Source of the DNA: Aerococcus sp. Group 1
GTDB taxonomy: Bacteria; Bacillota; Bacilli; Lactobacillales; Aerococcaceae
Direction: 5' to 3'
NCBI RefSeq assembly: GCF_000193205.1
Contig: NC_015278.1
Location: 1,860,001 to 1,924,000 of the forward strand
Length of the DNA stretch: 64,000 bases
The notes beneath the pieces are model-generated. The model was not told the DNA's origin. It was given only the letters and a program-made list of their open reading frames with translations, and did not search any database. Shown here piece by piece: positions 31,435 to 40,774 of the stretch. Each line of letters opens with the position of its first letter. Within the stretch, counting starts at the first letter, position 1. The position numbers and the translations under genes were made by a program.

Positions 31435-32577
31435 TTAGTAACCGTGGTGTCTTAATTCCGCTTCATTATATGCAGGTAGGTCGGTTAGACGTGCATTCTT
31501 AATGTCTTCAATGGTTTGACAACCGGTTAATTGCATAATCCGGGTTAAGTCGTCTTTCAAGTAATTTAATACAGAAAGAACACCCTTGTGTCCACCTAAG
31601 GCTAAACCGTAGAGGGCTGGACGTCCAATACCTACGACATCTGCACCGGCAGCAAGTGCTTTAAAGACATGTTCACCACGACGGATACCGGAGTCAAAGA
31701 CAATTGGCACTTCACCTTGAACGGCTTGAGCAATGGCTTCAAGGGTTTCAAAGGATCCAGGAGCACCATCTAATTGACGTCCCCCATGGTTGGACACGTA
31801 AATAACATCCGCACCAGCACCAATACCCTTCAAGGCGTCTTCAGGTGTTTGTACCCCTTTGAGCATTACTGGTAGGTCACAAATGGATTTAATGTATTCA
31901 ATGTCTTTTGGTGAAATCTTTTGTTTAGAGGAAGCATAGACATCTTTTAGCGCCATTCCTTCGCCGGAACCTGCTAAATAGCGTTCAACGATTGGCATAC
32001 CAAATGGATAAGTAAAATGATTCCGTTTATTTAATTCACGGTTCCCTTCAACGGTAGAGTCCGCAGTTAAAATAATAGCTTGGCAACCAAAATCTTTGGC
32101 TTCATTTAACATGGCTTCGTTAAAGCCGTGGTTCTTACTCATATATAACTGGAAGTAACGTGGGCGGTCTTCATAGCCTTCATAGGAAGGAGCCATTTCA
32201 TCCCAGCTTGATCCAGCATAAGAGGAAATTGAAAAGGCGGTGCCGAATTCGTTAAAGGCTTTAGCCATACCAATTTCTTTTTCTTCATGAGCAATTCCTA
32301 AAGCAGCAATTGGTGCATAGAAGAAGGGTGCTGAGTAATCTTTTCCTAGGAAACTAGTTGATGTATCTGGATGTTCAACATCACCAATCACCCGCGGTAG
32401 GATGCCCTTACTGTTAAAACAGGTAATATTTCTTCTTAAAGTAAATTCATCCCCTGCACCAGAACGAATGTAACCATAACCTGCTTCAGGGATAATTTCT
32501 CTAGCTTCTTCTTCTACATCATATAAGTTAACAATCTTGAGATCCTTAACTTCAGTACCTGCAACATAATCTGCCAT
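31435..32577 (-). CDS. lctO: L-lactate oxidase (FMN-dependent alpha-hydroxyacid oxidase)
   Basis: Oxidises L-lactate with O2 to pyruvate and H2O2. 380 residues. It aligns by eye along its length with Aerococcus viridans lactate oxidase: APFFYAPIAALGIAHEEKEI, AIILTADSTVEGNRELNKRN, FGMPIVERYLAGSGEGMALK, VSNHGGRQLDGAPGSFETLE (catalytic His and substrate Arg) and DSGIRRGEHVFKALAAGADV (FMN phosphate). It has an AAAGGAGGA site and its own terminator. It is an aerobic lactate-utilisation and peroxide-producing enzyme, likely under carbon control (see the site at 32628). Confidence 0.93.
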   Translation of the reverse strand: MADYVAGTEVKDLKIVNLYDVEEEAREIIPEAGYGYIRSGAGDEFTLRRNITCFNSKGILPRVIGDVEHPDTSTSFLGKDYSAPFFYAPIAALGIAHEEKEIGMAKAFNEFGTAFSISSYAGSSWDEMAPSYEGYEDRPRYFQLYMSKNHGFNEAMLNEAKDFGCQAIILTADSTVEGNRELNKRNHFTYPFGMPIVERYLAGSGEGMALKDVYASSKQKISPKDIEYIKSICDLPVMLKGVQTPEDALKGIGAGADVIYVSNHGGRQLDGAPGSFETLEAIAQAVQGEVPIVFDSGIRRGEHVFKALAAGADVVGIGRPALYGLALGGHKGVLSVLNYLKDDLTRIMQLTGCQTIEDIKNARLTDLPAYNEAELRHHGY

Positions 32578-32627
32578 ATGATTTTCCTCCTTTTGAATAA
32601 GTAAATAGCCTTCTCATACAATTTAAT

Positions 32628-32655
32628 ATAAAGCGTTTTCATTTTCAAGTGAAAA
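32628..32655 (-). promoter_or_regulatory. Candidate cre site and adjacent palindrome upstream of lctO
   Basis: TGAAAACGCTTTAT (minus strand, 32628-32641) matches the CcpA cre pattern TGWAANCGNTNNCA at all fixed positions except the last two. Next to it TTTTCA-AG-TGAAAA (32642-32655) is a perfect palindrome. Both sit 50-80 bases before the lctO start. CcpA control of lactate oxidase is known in streptococci; here it is inferred. Confidence 0.45.
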
Positions 32656-32702
32656 CCATTCCGCTAGATGAAAAATAATATCCTCAGATATTTTTATACA
32701 GT

Positions 32703-32743
32703 AAAAAGACAGTCTTTTCACTCATTTGAGAGAAAGACTGTCC
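32703..32743 (-). terminator. Terminator of the CPBP gene
   Basis: GACAGTCTTT (32708-32717) pairs with AAAGACTGTC (32733-32742); on the minus strand TTTTTAC follows. Confidence 0.8.
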
Positions 32744-32806
32744 TGAAAAACTTGTTAATCGTATTCAGTAAGAAATTCTTAGCTTAAGGAGACTAAGGGT
32801 CGTGAA

Positions 32807-33540
32807 TTAGGCAAAAAATTCGTAAAGATAGGATCCTAAAAGAATAATCGCCGCGATTCCGTTGTTCATCATATGGAGTAGAATGGCGTCCTTAATGTTC
32901 TTGCGCCGGCGGTAAGCAAGATAAAGGACGATTCCCATGAGAATATACATGAGCGCCTCAACAAGGTTACTAGACATGTGGTTGAAGCCAAAAATCAGCG
33001 AACTCAAAATTAACGGCCACCAGAAACTTTCGGCCTTGAAAAAGAGGTGGTGGAAGATGCCGCGGAAGACCAATTCTTCTAGAATAGGTACCACAAAGCC
33101 CATCATAAGGAAAAAGTAATATTGGATATCGGTGACACTAGGCTAAAATCCCCCGAAAATAGCATCTGATCATTGGCCGATAGCTCATTACCATAGAGGG
33201 CTTGGTTGGCCACGGTCAAGCCTACCACTACTACTCGAAAGCCAAGATAATAGAGGAAGGCAATCCCAACGTCCTTCCAGCCCAAGCGGTCAAAGTTATC
33301 CTTGCCTTGGGCGCGCTTGCAATAAAACTTATAAAGAAAACGATAGGTCAGATAGGCAAAAACCAGAACTAATAGCGTCAATTCAGCCACTACTGGCCAA
33401 GACAACATGTGGGAACGGCTGTTAACCACAAACATTAGTCCAAAAGGCAGGGTTGCCCAGACCATCAGGGCCAACCATTTCAAAATATCCAAGAAGGGCT
33501 GGCCCCAGCCTTTCTCTTCCTTTCGATATTCTTTAGTCAT
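32807..33540 (-). pseudogene. CPBP-family intramembrane protease, frameshifted
   Basis: Abi/CAAX-protease-like (Rce1) membrane protein. The first frame starts at ATG 33540 (AGGAGG eight bases upstream) with four or so helices and runs off at GDFSLVSPISN. The neighbouring frame reads SVTDIQYYFFLMMGFVVPIL then EELVFRGIFHHL, LIFGFNHMSSN and HMMNNG, giving the three active-site motifs EExxxR, FxxxH and HxxxN. One missing C in AGCC(C)TAGT near 33140 restores a single gene of about 244 residues. It lies 38 bases after bceB on the same strand; such proteases often act in peptide immunity. Confidence 0.78.
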
Positions 33541-33577
33541 AAATACAACCTCCTTTTGCATCACTGTAACACCCTAA

Positions 33578-35563
33578 TTATTGGTCAGCAGTTACCATGT
33601 GGTAATAAGCCTTAGAAGTGATAAAATACATCAGATAATAGACCAATATAAAGCAAATGATGACGCCTAGAAAGCTCGTCAAAATCAAGGTGGGATCCTT
33701 AATGGCCATGAGCCCCAATCCCTGACGTAAAATCGGGTAGGCAAAGGCAATATGAATGATTGCTGTTAGGAGAGGAAGACCAAAGATCCAGAAAATTTGT
33801 TGCCTAATGGTTGAGCGAATCAACGACTTAGGCAAACCGATCTGACGCATGATCCGATAGTTATTAATATCTTCTTGCCCTTCAGAAAGCTGCTTATAGT
33901 AAAGCATCAAAAAGCAACCAATAAATAAAACTAAAGAGACAATAGCACCGATACTAATAAAACCTCCATTAAGCTTATAGAGTGAGGCCCTAGAGGCAGA
34001 TTTAGAATTAATCACTAAGCCTTCTGCTTCATAATCCTCCAGGTGTTGGTCAATAAGCTCCTTATTATCCTTAGCATCAAAAGTCGCCTTATAACTTAGG
34101 GGACTCTTAAAAAAGCCAATCGCTTGACTAGTATTAGAGGCTTGGTAAGCGTGGGCTAATGCTTCTTGGCTAGGGAAAACCAGCATCAAGGCGTCTAATC
34201 CTGCAATCAAAGGCAGACGATTTATGGGGATATGCTTAACTTGGTATGTTTTATCCCCAACTTTAACTTGGTCAACCTGGTCCAAGTGGTCTCGACTAGT
34301 GGCCATTAAGACCTGGTCCTCTGCCAAGCTTTCCTGGCTAGCATAGTTCTTGTTATAACCATCTAGACTCTCTCCAAAGAGAACCAGCCCTTGACTGATT
34401 TCATCATTAGGGGTGAAAGCTTGTAAGCGTAAGCTCTTATCCTCCACCTCACTAAGGGATAATTGGCCAAAGCTCAACATATAATTAACATCTTCTAAAG
34501 GAGCTAACTGACTCAGTTCATCCACGGCTTCTTCTAAGCGGTTGCGTTGCTGGTCAAAAGATTCCTCAACCACTGGCCCCTGCAATTCGATCAGATAATC
34601 TCTAGCCTGGAAACGATCAACCATACTCTCTAGCCCACGTTCCGTAGAAACAGTCAGTCCTAAAACCAACATGACACCAGTAGACAGGATAGCAATGGAG
34701 GCCAAACTCCAAGCATTAGCCTTCATCCGGTAAAGCATTCCAGAAACACTTAGAAAATGCTTAGGCTGATAGTAATAGGATTTGCGCTGCTTTTGCCAGT
34801 TTAAAATAATAATCGACAAGGCATTATAGAGACAATAGGTACCTAAGACAACTAGGACGATGGCTAGGAGTAATTTATAAATGACCTGCATAATATTCGT
34901 TGTAGTTAAGGAGATATAGTAGCCGGTCCCCACTAAAACCAGGCCAAGTAAGGCGACAAAGAGATTGCCTTTAGGTGCTTCTTCCCCCGCTTGGCCCCTC
35001 TCCATCAACTCGAGAGGGTTATTTTTCTGAATCCGACGGCGATTAAGAAGATAAACTAAAGCATGTACCAAAATAATTTCGACCAAGCTTATAAGGGCTA
35101 CCTGCCACTTAAAGGGATAGTCCATCAGAGTCATCCCGGATACGCGCATGACTTTGTTGATGGCCATAAAGGCAAAACTTCCAATGAGATGTCCACCAAC
35201 TAAGGAAACAGGCAGGATAAAAGCCAACTGCAAAAGGCTCTCCCGACCGAGCAAGGACTTGATATGACGCTTTTCCATACCCAAAATACTATAGAGAGCG
35301 AACTCCCGGCTACGCCGTTTCTGAATAAAATTATTAGCATAGAGAATAAAAGCTAAAGCAAAAAAGAAACTAATAAAAGCAGCAAAACCCATCACAGTAG
35401 GAAAATGAGGATTCCGCTCCAAGACAAATTGATTACCAATTAAAGAAATCATGACATACTGGAGAGCAAATAAGAGTCCGTTCACCAAGAGAAAAGGCAA
35501 AACAATCATCTTACTGACCCTTAAATTGCGTTTGGCTAATTGCCAGATTAAACGTCGATTCAT
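33578..35563 (-). CDS. bceB: BceB-type ABC transporter permease
   Basis: 661-residue FtsX/MacB-family permease of peptide-antibiotic detoxification modules (bacitracin and lipid-II cycle agents). Ten membrane helices are inferred, with a large extracytoplasmic domain between helices 7 and 8 (about residues 305-520), the diagnostic BceB layout. N-terminal MNRRLIWQLAKRNLRVSKM is typical. It starts one base after the bceA stop. Together with BceS it would sense and relieve drug stress. Confidence 0.9.
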   Translation of the reverse strand: MNRRLIWQLAKRNLRVSKMIVLPFLLVNGLLFALQYVMISLIGNQFVLERNPHFPTVMGFAAFISFFFALAFILYANNFIQKRRSREFALYSILGMEKRHIKSLLGRESLLQLAFILPVSLVGGHLIGSFAFMAINKVMRVSGMTLMDYPFKWQVALISLVEIILVHALVYLLNRRRIQKNNPLELMERGQAGEEAPKGNLFVALLGLVLVGTGYYISLTTTNIMQVIYKLLLAIVLVVLGTYCLYNALSIIILNWQKQRKSYYYQPKHFLSVSGMLYRMKANAWSLASIAILSTGVMLVLGLTVSTERGLESMVDRFQARDYLIELQGPVVEESFDQQRNRLEEAVDELSQLAPLEDVNYMLSFGQLSLSEVEDKSLRLQAFTPNDEISQGLVLFGESLDGYNKNYASQESLAEDQVLMATSRDHLDQVDQVKVGDKTYQVKHIPINRLPLIAGLDALMLVFPSQEALAHAYQASNTSQAIGFFKSPLSYKATFDAKDNKELIDQHLEDYEAEGLVINSKSASRASLYKLNGGFISIGAIVSLVLFIGCFLMLYYKQLSEGQEDINNYRIMRQIGLPKSLIRSTIRQQIFWIFGLPLLTAIIHIAFAYPILRQGLGLMAIKDPTLILTSFLGVIICFILVYYLMYFITSKAYYHMVTADQ

Positions 35564-35564
35564 A

Positions 35565-36314
35565 CTAGCCCTCCTCCCGATTTAGAAAGGAGAGACTGTT
35601 AGCGATTTTTTCCTGGAAATCAGCTAAAGAAGCCTCACCCCGGTAAATTTCATGGTAGACAATCCCATCCTTAATAAAGAGCACTCGCTTAGCATATGCC
35701 GCACAACGTAAGGAATGGGTTACCATGAATATGGTCAAGCCCTGCTGGTTTAACTGAGTAAAAAGCTTCATAGTCGCTTCACTGTTCTTCGAATCTAAAG
35801 CTCCAGTCGGCTCATCAGCAAGAATCAGGCTGGGCTGGGTAATAATAGCCCGTCCAATGGCAACCCGTTGCTGTTGACCCCCAGAAATTTGATAGGGATA
35901 CTTATCCAAAAGGTCTTCAATCCCCAGTAAAGGAGCAAGCTTAGCTAAACGTCGCTCCATTTCACTATAGTCAGTATTAGAGAGTACCAGGGGGAGCAGA
36001 ATGTTATCCCGGTTATTGAAGGTATTGAGCATGTTAAAATCTTGAAAAACAAAGCCCAACTCTTGCCGGCGAAAAGCTGCTAAGTCACTTTCTCCTAAAG
36101 CTGCCAAGGCCTGGCCATTTAAGAAAACTTGACCGCCAGTAGCCTTATCCAAGGTGGCAATAATGTTTAAGAGCGTGGATTTTCCTGAACCGGACTCTCC
36201 CATAATGGCCACGAATTCGCCAGCTTCCGCTTGAAAAGTGACGTCCCGTAAGGCCTTGGTGGCATTACCGCCATGGCCGTATGTTTTTTCTAAATGAATC
36301 ACATCTAAAAGCAT
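35565..36314 (-). CDS. bceA: BceA-type ABC transporter ATPase
   Basis: 249 residues. Walker A GESGSGKST (about 40-48), signature SGGQQQR, Walker B LILADEPTGALD and the switch His in MVTHSLRCA are all present. MacB/LolD-like subgroup. It is preceded by TTGGAGG and translated just before bceB with no gap, forming bceAB. It lies downstream of bceRS, separated by a terminator and a promoter-sized gap, so expression probably responds to BceR. Confidence 0.93.
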   Translation of the reverse strand: MLLDVIHLEKTYGHGGNATKALRDVTFQAEAGEFVAIMGESGSGKSTLLNIIATLDKATGGQVFLNGQALAALGESDLAAFRRQELGFVFQDFNMLNTFNNRDNILLPLVLSNTDYSEMERRLAKLAPLLGIEDLLDKYPYQISGGQQQRVAIGRAIITQPSLILADEPTGALDSKNSEATMKLFTQLNQQGLTIFMVTHSLRCAAYAKRVLFIKDGIVYHEIYRGEASLADFQEKIANSLSFLNREEG

Positions 36315-36359
36315 CTCGTATCCTCCAATCTTTGTCTCTATTATAGAAAGAAAAAAAGA

Positions 36360-36395
36360 GCCCTGCTTTTATCTAAACTAACAAAAGCAGGCCCC
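36360..36395 (-). terminator. Terminator between bceRS and bceAB
   Basis: CCTGCTTTT (36362-36370) pairs with AAAAGCAGG (36383-36391); on the minus strand the hairpin is followed by GCTCTTTTTTTC. Confidence 0.8.
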
Positions 36396-36420
36396 AAACT
36401 TACAAAATTGTAAGCTAAGT

Positions 36421-37320
36421 CTATCTGAAGGCATCTTGGTGAAAATATATCCTGACTGTCGTACCTTGGCCCCAAATAGAGTCTAATTCTACCGGTTGGT
36501 CTAAACGTTCAGCCAATTGCTTAACGAGAAATAACCCGATCCCCGTTGACCGCCGCAAGCTCTTCCCCATAAAGGCTGAATAGCCCTGGTCAAAGACCTT
36601 GGGTAAGTCGCTGGCCTTAATCCCCCGACCATTATCTTTGATGGTGAGACAGGCCTGGTCGGCTTGGTAGGTGATCCAGATATCCCCTCCCTCACCATAC
36701 TTGAGCGCATTATTGAGAACCTGTTCAATCATAATTTCTGACAGGGTGGGATCGGTCATGACATGGTCAGGAATCGCTTGATAGTGGAGGCGAGTACGGC
36801 TATTAATAAAAATTCGCCGGTACTTTTTTAGCAAAGGAGCGATCATAGCGTCGAGACTGACCGCTTTAATCTGCAAGTTCTTCTGTTCATTATTGACCTT
36901 GAGGTAGGTCAGGGCCATGGTGGTATAGTTCTCGATGGCTAACAGTTGCCCTTCCAAGTCAGCTTTAGTCTTAGCGTCCAAGTCTTGAATAAGAAGCTTA
37001 GCCGCCGCGATCGGCGTTTTAATCTGATGGAGCCAGGTCAAAAAATAGCCCTCTTGCTCTTGCTTAGCCAGGTCAGTTTGGACCCGGTCAGCCTCTGCCT
37101 TATCCTGACTTTCACGATAAAGCTTTTGGTAGTCAACTTCCCGTCTTGCTAGCCAATAAGCTATCAGCAAGATAAGTCCGTAAAAAAAGACTAGAAACAG
37201 CAAGAGAAAGCGGACGACCATGACATCTAAATCAAACAGAAAACCCAGCAAGAAGAAAACAACCAAGGTGAAAGCCATAGTCACTAGGGTTAAGCGCTGG
37301 TGCTTAAGAAAATCTTTCAC
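36421..37320 (-). CDS. bceS: BceS-type intramembrane-sensing histidine kinase
   Basis: 299 residues. Two membrane helices (about 12-32 and 38-58) are joined by only a few residues, so there is no extracytoplasmic sensor, as in BceS kinases that rely on BceAB for sensing. The H-box is FLTWLHQIKTPIAAAK, the N-box QVLNNALKYGEG, and the G-boxes IKDNGRGIKASDLPK and STGIGLFLVKQL. GTG start overlaps the response-regulator stop (GTGA). Confidence 0.9.
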   Translation of the reverse strand: MKDFLKHQRLTLVTMAFTLVVFFLLGFLFDLDVMVVRFLLLFLVFFYGLILLIAYWLARREVDYQKLYRESQDKAEADRVQTDLAKQEQEGYFLTWLHQIKTPIAAAKLLIQDLDAKTKADLEGQLLAIENYTTMALTYLKVNNEQKNLQIKAVSLDAMIAPLLKKYRRIFINSRTRLHYQAIPDHVMTDPTLSEIMIEQVLNNALKYGEGGDIWITYQADQACLTIKDNGRGIKASDLPKVFDQGYSAFMGKSLRRSTGIGLFLVKQLAERLDQPVELDSIWGQGTTVRIYFHQDAFR

Positions 37321-38009
37321 TTCTTACTAGCCTCCTCATTTAAGGCGTAGCCGACCCGCTTCTTGGTTTTAATAAAGTCTTCCAGACCCAACTTGGCCAA
37401 TTTCTTACGTAAACGGGAAATATTGACTGCTAAAGTATTGTCATCAATATAGTTTTCGCCCAGCCAACACTCTTCCATCAAGCTTTCCCGGCTAACATAG
37501 TCGCCTTGGGCTTGAAAGAGCTGCTTAAGTATTAAAAGTTCAGTAGCGGTTAAGTCGCTAGCTTGGCCTTGATAAATTAGCCTAGCCTTTGTTGGATCGA
37601 GTTGCACTCCTGCAAAAATAAAAGTCTCACTAGCCGAACTGTAGCGATAGGCACGGCGCAAAAGGGCTTGGATTTTAGCCAACAAGAGCGGCAAATCGAC
37701 CGGTTTTGTCACATAGTCATCGCCACCCACCTGCATGGCCATGACTTGATCCATACTGGTATCCCGGGCCGATAAGAAAAGAATCGGCACATCACTGTCT
37801 TTACGGATCATCTGGCACCAATAATAGCCGTCATAAGACGGCAAGTTCAAATCTAAAAGAACTAGATGTGGGGCAAATCTGTGGCATTCCTGGTCAATCG
37901 CTTCAAAGTTTTCTGCCCTTTGAACCTGGTAATGCCACTTGGTTAGTTCCCGCTCCAAACCGGCTGCAATAACCGGATCATCCTCAACCACAAATATTTT
38001 CTCGGCCAT
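37317..38009 (-). CDS. bceR: BceR-type OmpR-family response regulator
   Basis: 230 residues. Receiver domain (EKIFVVEDDPVIAAG; phospho-acceptor Asp in LVLLDLNLPSYDG; KPVDLPLLLAKI with conserved Lys), followed by a winged-helix DNA-binding domain (ENYIDDNTLAVNISRLRKKL). The start is ATG 38009 after AAGGGGCGGTGGAG; the longer upstream frame lacks family homology. Phosphorylated by BceS, it should activate bceAB. Confidence 0.92.
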   Translation of the reverse strand: MAEKIFVVEDDPVIAAGLERELTKWHYQVQRAENFEAIDQECHRFAPHLVLLDLNLPSYDGYYWCQMIRKDSDVPILFLSARDTSMDQVMAMQVGGDDYVTKPVDLPLLLAKIQALLRRAYRYSSASETFIFAGVQLDPTKARLIYQGQASDLTATELLILKQLFQAQGDYVSRESLMEECWLGENYIDDNTLAVNISRLRKKLAKLGLEDFIKTKKRVGYALNEEASKK

Positions 38010-38205
38010 CTCCACCGCCCCTTTCCTTACATCTTGGTTTAATAAGTATACCATTCTCTTCCTAATCATAAAAAGTCTGATTAATTTAGGCAGAGTCACT
38101 TCTCAAATATTCCTTGACTCTAACCTTACGTCATACTTTATATTAAAAAGAGACTATTGCTTAGGTATAAAGCATACCGTAGTAAGATTGGCTAGGAGGA
38201 GCTCA

Positions 38206-38661
38206 ATGAAAAAATCGGATAGAAAGCAGAAAAAAGCTCTTGCCATCAAGAGAAAAAGAGATAAACAAGAAGTGAAGCATAAATGGGGATCAGAAAAATT
38301 ACACGAAACAGAAATGAATTGGCAGTCTTATGACCCAAAAGAAAAACAGGACATGGTTGCCGAGAGTAAAGCCGTCTTTAAAGCCCTTGCTCAATTAAAA
38401 AACGAAGAAACCGACAGCCAAAAATTACAAGAGGCTATGCAAAGGTGGCATCGCTTTATCGGGCTCTCCTATGAGCCCTCGCTAGAAATTCTAAGAGGCT
38501 TAAGTTATGTCTACCGTGACGATGAGCGTTTTCGAAAGAATTTGTCCCAATTCGATCCTGATTTACCCGATTTCCTATTTGGTGCAATTAATAACTATGT
38601 CGATTCCTTAGAAGAAATTTGGCTACAAGAACAAGTAAACACCCTAGAAGAAAAACACTAG
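38206..38661 (+). CDS. Stand-alone TipAS-domain protein (no HTH)
   Basis: 151 residues, start ATG 38206 seven bases after AGGAGG. A very basic first 35 residues (KKSDRKQKKALAIKRKRDKQ) are followed by a TipAS-type helical domain: QRWHRFIGLSYEPSLEILRG, LSYVYRDDERFRKNL, then DFLFGAINNYVDSLE. In TipAL this domain binds thiopeptides and is attached to a MerR HTH, absent here. It could be an antibiotic-sequestering protein like TipAS, or a broken regulator. A MerR-TipAS protein lies two genes further. Confidence 0.75.
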   Translation: MKKSDRKQKKALAIKRKRDKQEVKHKWGSEKLHETEMNWQSYDPKEKQDMVAESKAVFKALAQLKNEETDSQKLQEAMQRWHRFIGLSYEPSLEILRGLSYVYRDDERFRKNLSQFDPDLPDFLFGAINNYVDSLEEIWLQEQVNTLEEKH

Positions 38662-38678
38662 AAAGCATGATAATTACC

Positions 38679-39559
38679 ATGAGCAAGATCAAATCTAATA
38701 AAGGCAGATACGTTTCTCCTGACCAACTGAATAAGAAAAAAAGCAATTCAGACATATTGTTTATTGAAAAACCTCAAAAAGTTTAAATGATATTATTTTA
38801 AGTGAATCTACCCGAAAACAAATTGATAGTCTACTGGCTAAAATTAAAAATCATGATTTACTCTATGATCACTTCGGCTTAAAGGAGATCGATCCCAGCG
38901 GTGGTAGAACTGCGATTAACCTGTATGGCCCTCCAGGTACCGGTAAGAGTGCGACTGCTGAGGCCATCGCTTATGAACTTGGTAAAGATATCTTAAGAGC
39001 CAATTACGCTGAAATTGAATCGAAATTTGTTGGCGAAACACCTAAAAATATTAAGGCCATTTTTGCTAAAGCGACTGAAACAGACGCTGTACTAATTTTT
39101 GATGAAGCTGATTCCCTCCTAAGTAAGCGCTTAGCCCATGTTAACCAGAGCACTGATCAAGCAGTTAATGTAACAAAATCCGTTCTTTTATTAGAACTAG
39201 ATAAATTTTCAGGAATTGTTATCTTTACCACTAATTTCGGCGAAAATTATGACCCAGCCTTTATCAGAAGAATCTTAGGTCATATTGAATTGTCCTTACC
39301 CGAAAAAGAGTCTAGATCAGCTATTTTTAAACAATTTTTACCAGACAAGTTACCAGTCAGCCTTAATCTAGCTGAAAAGGATCAAATTATTTCCGATACT
39401 GCTGGCTTTTCTGGTGGAGACCTCCTTAATGTCGTTATTTCAGCTAGTTCAACTGCTGTTGCTAGAGACGGGACAGCTTGCAGGGTAACTTATAATGATT
39501 TCTCTGAGGCTATCCAACTTATCAAAAAAGCCAAGCAAAATATTGGCATTTCAAAGTAA
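38679..39559 (+). pseudogene. AAA+ ATPase, frameshifted near the N-terminus
   Basis: Starting at ATG 38679 (or 38667) the frame reads MSKIKSNKGRYVSPDQLNKK and stops after EKPQKV. The next frame continues SLNDIILSESTRKQIDSLLA and carries Walker A NLYGPPGTGKSATAEA, Walker B AVLIFDEADSLLSKR, sensor TTNF and the arginine-rich FIRRILGH, ending at 39559. Adding one A to the A5 run at about 38768-38772 joins both into about 293 residues. It resembles FtsH/spastin-type small AAA ATPases with unknown substrate. It sits 17 bases after the TipAS gene and 79 before the MerR gene. Confidence 0.75.
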
Positions 39560-39638
39560 ATAAAAGCTTAAATTTAATTCAATTTATAAGGTGTTTTTAA
39601 TCAAAAGAGTAGTCAATAAATAGCAAGGAAGTGGTAAT

Positions 39639-40364
39639 ATGAAAACAGTTAAAGAAGTGAGTGAAATGGCTGGTATCAGTGTCAGAACCTTGCATTACTA
39701 TGACAAAATCAAGCTCTTAAAACCATCCAAACGTTCCGCTTCTGGCTACAGGCTATATAGTGACGAAGACCTTAAAAAATTACAATATATTTTATTGTTT
39801 AAGGAACTCGAATTCTCTTTAAAAGAAATTAAAAAGATTATCAATAGTGAAAATTTTGATGAAGACCTGGTCTTAGACCAACAAATCGAATTATTGACCT
39901 TGAAAAAAGAACACCTAGAAAACTTAATTCTTTTTGCTAAAGGAATTAAAGTCTTGGGAGTAGATTCAGTCAATTTTCAAGCCTTTGATCGAAAAAAGAT
40001 TGATAAATTTAGTCAACAAGCTAAGGATTATTGGGGAGACACAGAAGAGTACCACCATTTTCAAGAAAAACAAATTCACCAATCGAGTCTTCAGAAAAAG
40101 ACAATTCATCAACAGTTAATGATGATATTTGTTGAATTCTCCCAAATTAAAAAGAAAAATTATGGATCTCAAAGCGCACAAACTTTAGTTAAAAAATTAC
40201 AGGATTTCATCAGTGACCATTTCTATCCCTGTTCGAATGAAATCTTGTTTGAACTAGGGAAAATGTACGCCAGTGGCGGTGACTTCACTAAAAACATCGA
40301 TGAATTTGCTGGCAGTGGCACGGCAAAATTTGTCCACCAAGCCATTGCTTATTATTGTCAATAA
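39639..40364 (+). CDS. MerR-family regulator with TipAS domain (TipAL-like)
   Basis: 241 residues. The N-terminal MerR winged helix (TVKEVSEMAGISVRTLHYYD, then KIKLLKPSKRSASGYRLYSD), a dimerisation coiled coil (about 75-110), and a C-terminal TipAS-like domain (about 140-241). It starts at ATG 39639 after AAGGAAGTGG. TipAL proteins activate promoters when an antibiotic or thiopeptide is bound. Natural targets would be the adjacent TipAS and AAA genes. Confidence 0.88.
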   Translation: MKTVKEVSEMAGISVRTLHYYDKIKLLKPSKRSASGYRLYSDEDLKKLQYILLFKELEFSLKEIKKIINSENFDEDLVLDQQIELLTLKKEHLENLILFAKGIKVLGVDSVNFQAFDRKKIDKFSQQAKDYWGDTEEYHHFQEKQIHQSSLQKKTIHQQLMMIFVEFSQIKKKNYGSQSAQTLVKKLQDFISDHFYPCSNEILFELGKMYASGGDFTKNIDEFAGSGTAKFVHQAIAYYCQ

Positions 40365-40489
40365 CACTTTAAATCAGCTTGCTTAGTCCCAGGCGATCAA
40401 TTTAGATCATATAATCAAAATTCACAAAAATTAAATTTATCTTGCTTTTATTCATGGACTTGGCTATGATAAATGAAATTATGAAACCG

Positions 40490-40757
40490 TCAATGAGGAA
40501 GTAACATTAACCAACTAATCTCAAGCGAGGACGAAGGGTGAGAGCGTCTGATTAGTCTAATGGATGGGCCTCGGAGGGTATGGTGAACTGAAGAGTAGCC
40601 ATAACGGATTGACCCCCGTTAAGTGGGTTGTGTGATAAGCGAAACAGCTTATCTCGAGAGGATCGCCCGAGCGATCAAGTAAGGTGGCACCGCAGGTAGA
40701 AAAGCACTTGTCCTTAGAACATTAATTTTTAATGTTTTATGGATAAAGGCTTTTTTA
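40490..40757 (+). promoter_or_regulatory. T-box riboswitch 1 upstream of trp operon (specifier TGG, Trp)
   Basis: Leader RNA with the T-box core AAGGTGGCACCGC (40681-40693). Stem I: GAGG (40495-40498) pairs with CCTC, AG-bulge AGCGAG, distal loop GGTGAGAG, then GATTAG-TCTAA-TGG-ATGGG. The codon TGG (40561-40563) falls in the specifier position, reading uncharged tRNA-Trp. The variable base C in TGGC fits a tRNA with G discriminator, as tRNA-Trp has. Antiterminator is followed by a hairpin ending in TTTTTT at about 40751. Low charged tRNA-Trp would permit readthrough. Confidence 0.88.
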
Positions 40758-40774
40758 TTTGTAAATAAAACTTA

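Noticed and set aside
36501..36728. Extra minus-strand frame inside bceS
   Set aside because: Shadow of the kinase ATPase domain in another frame; no start site or motif.
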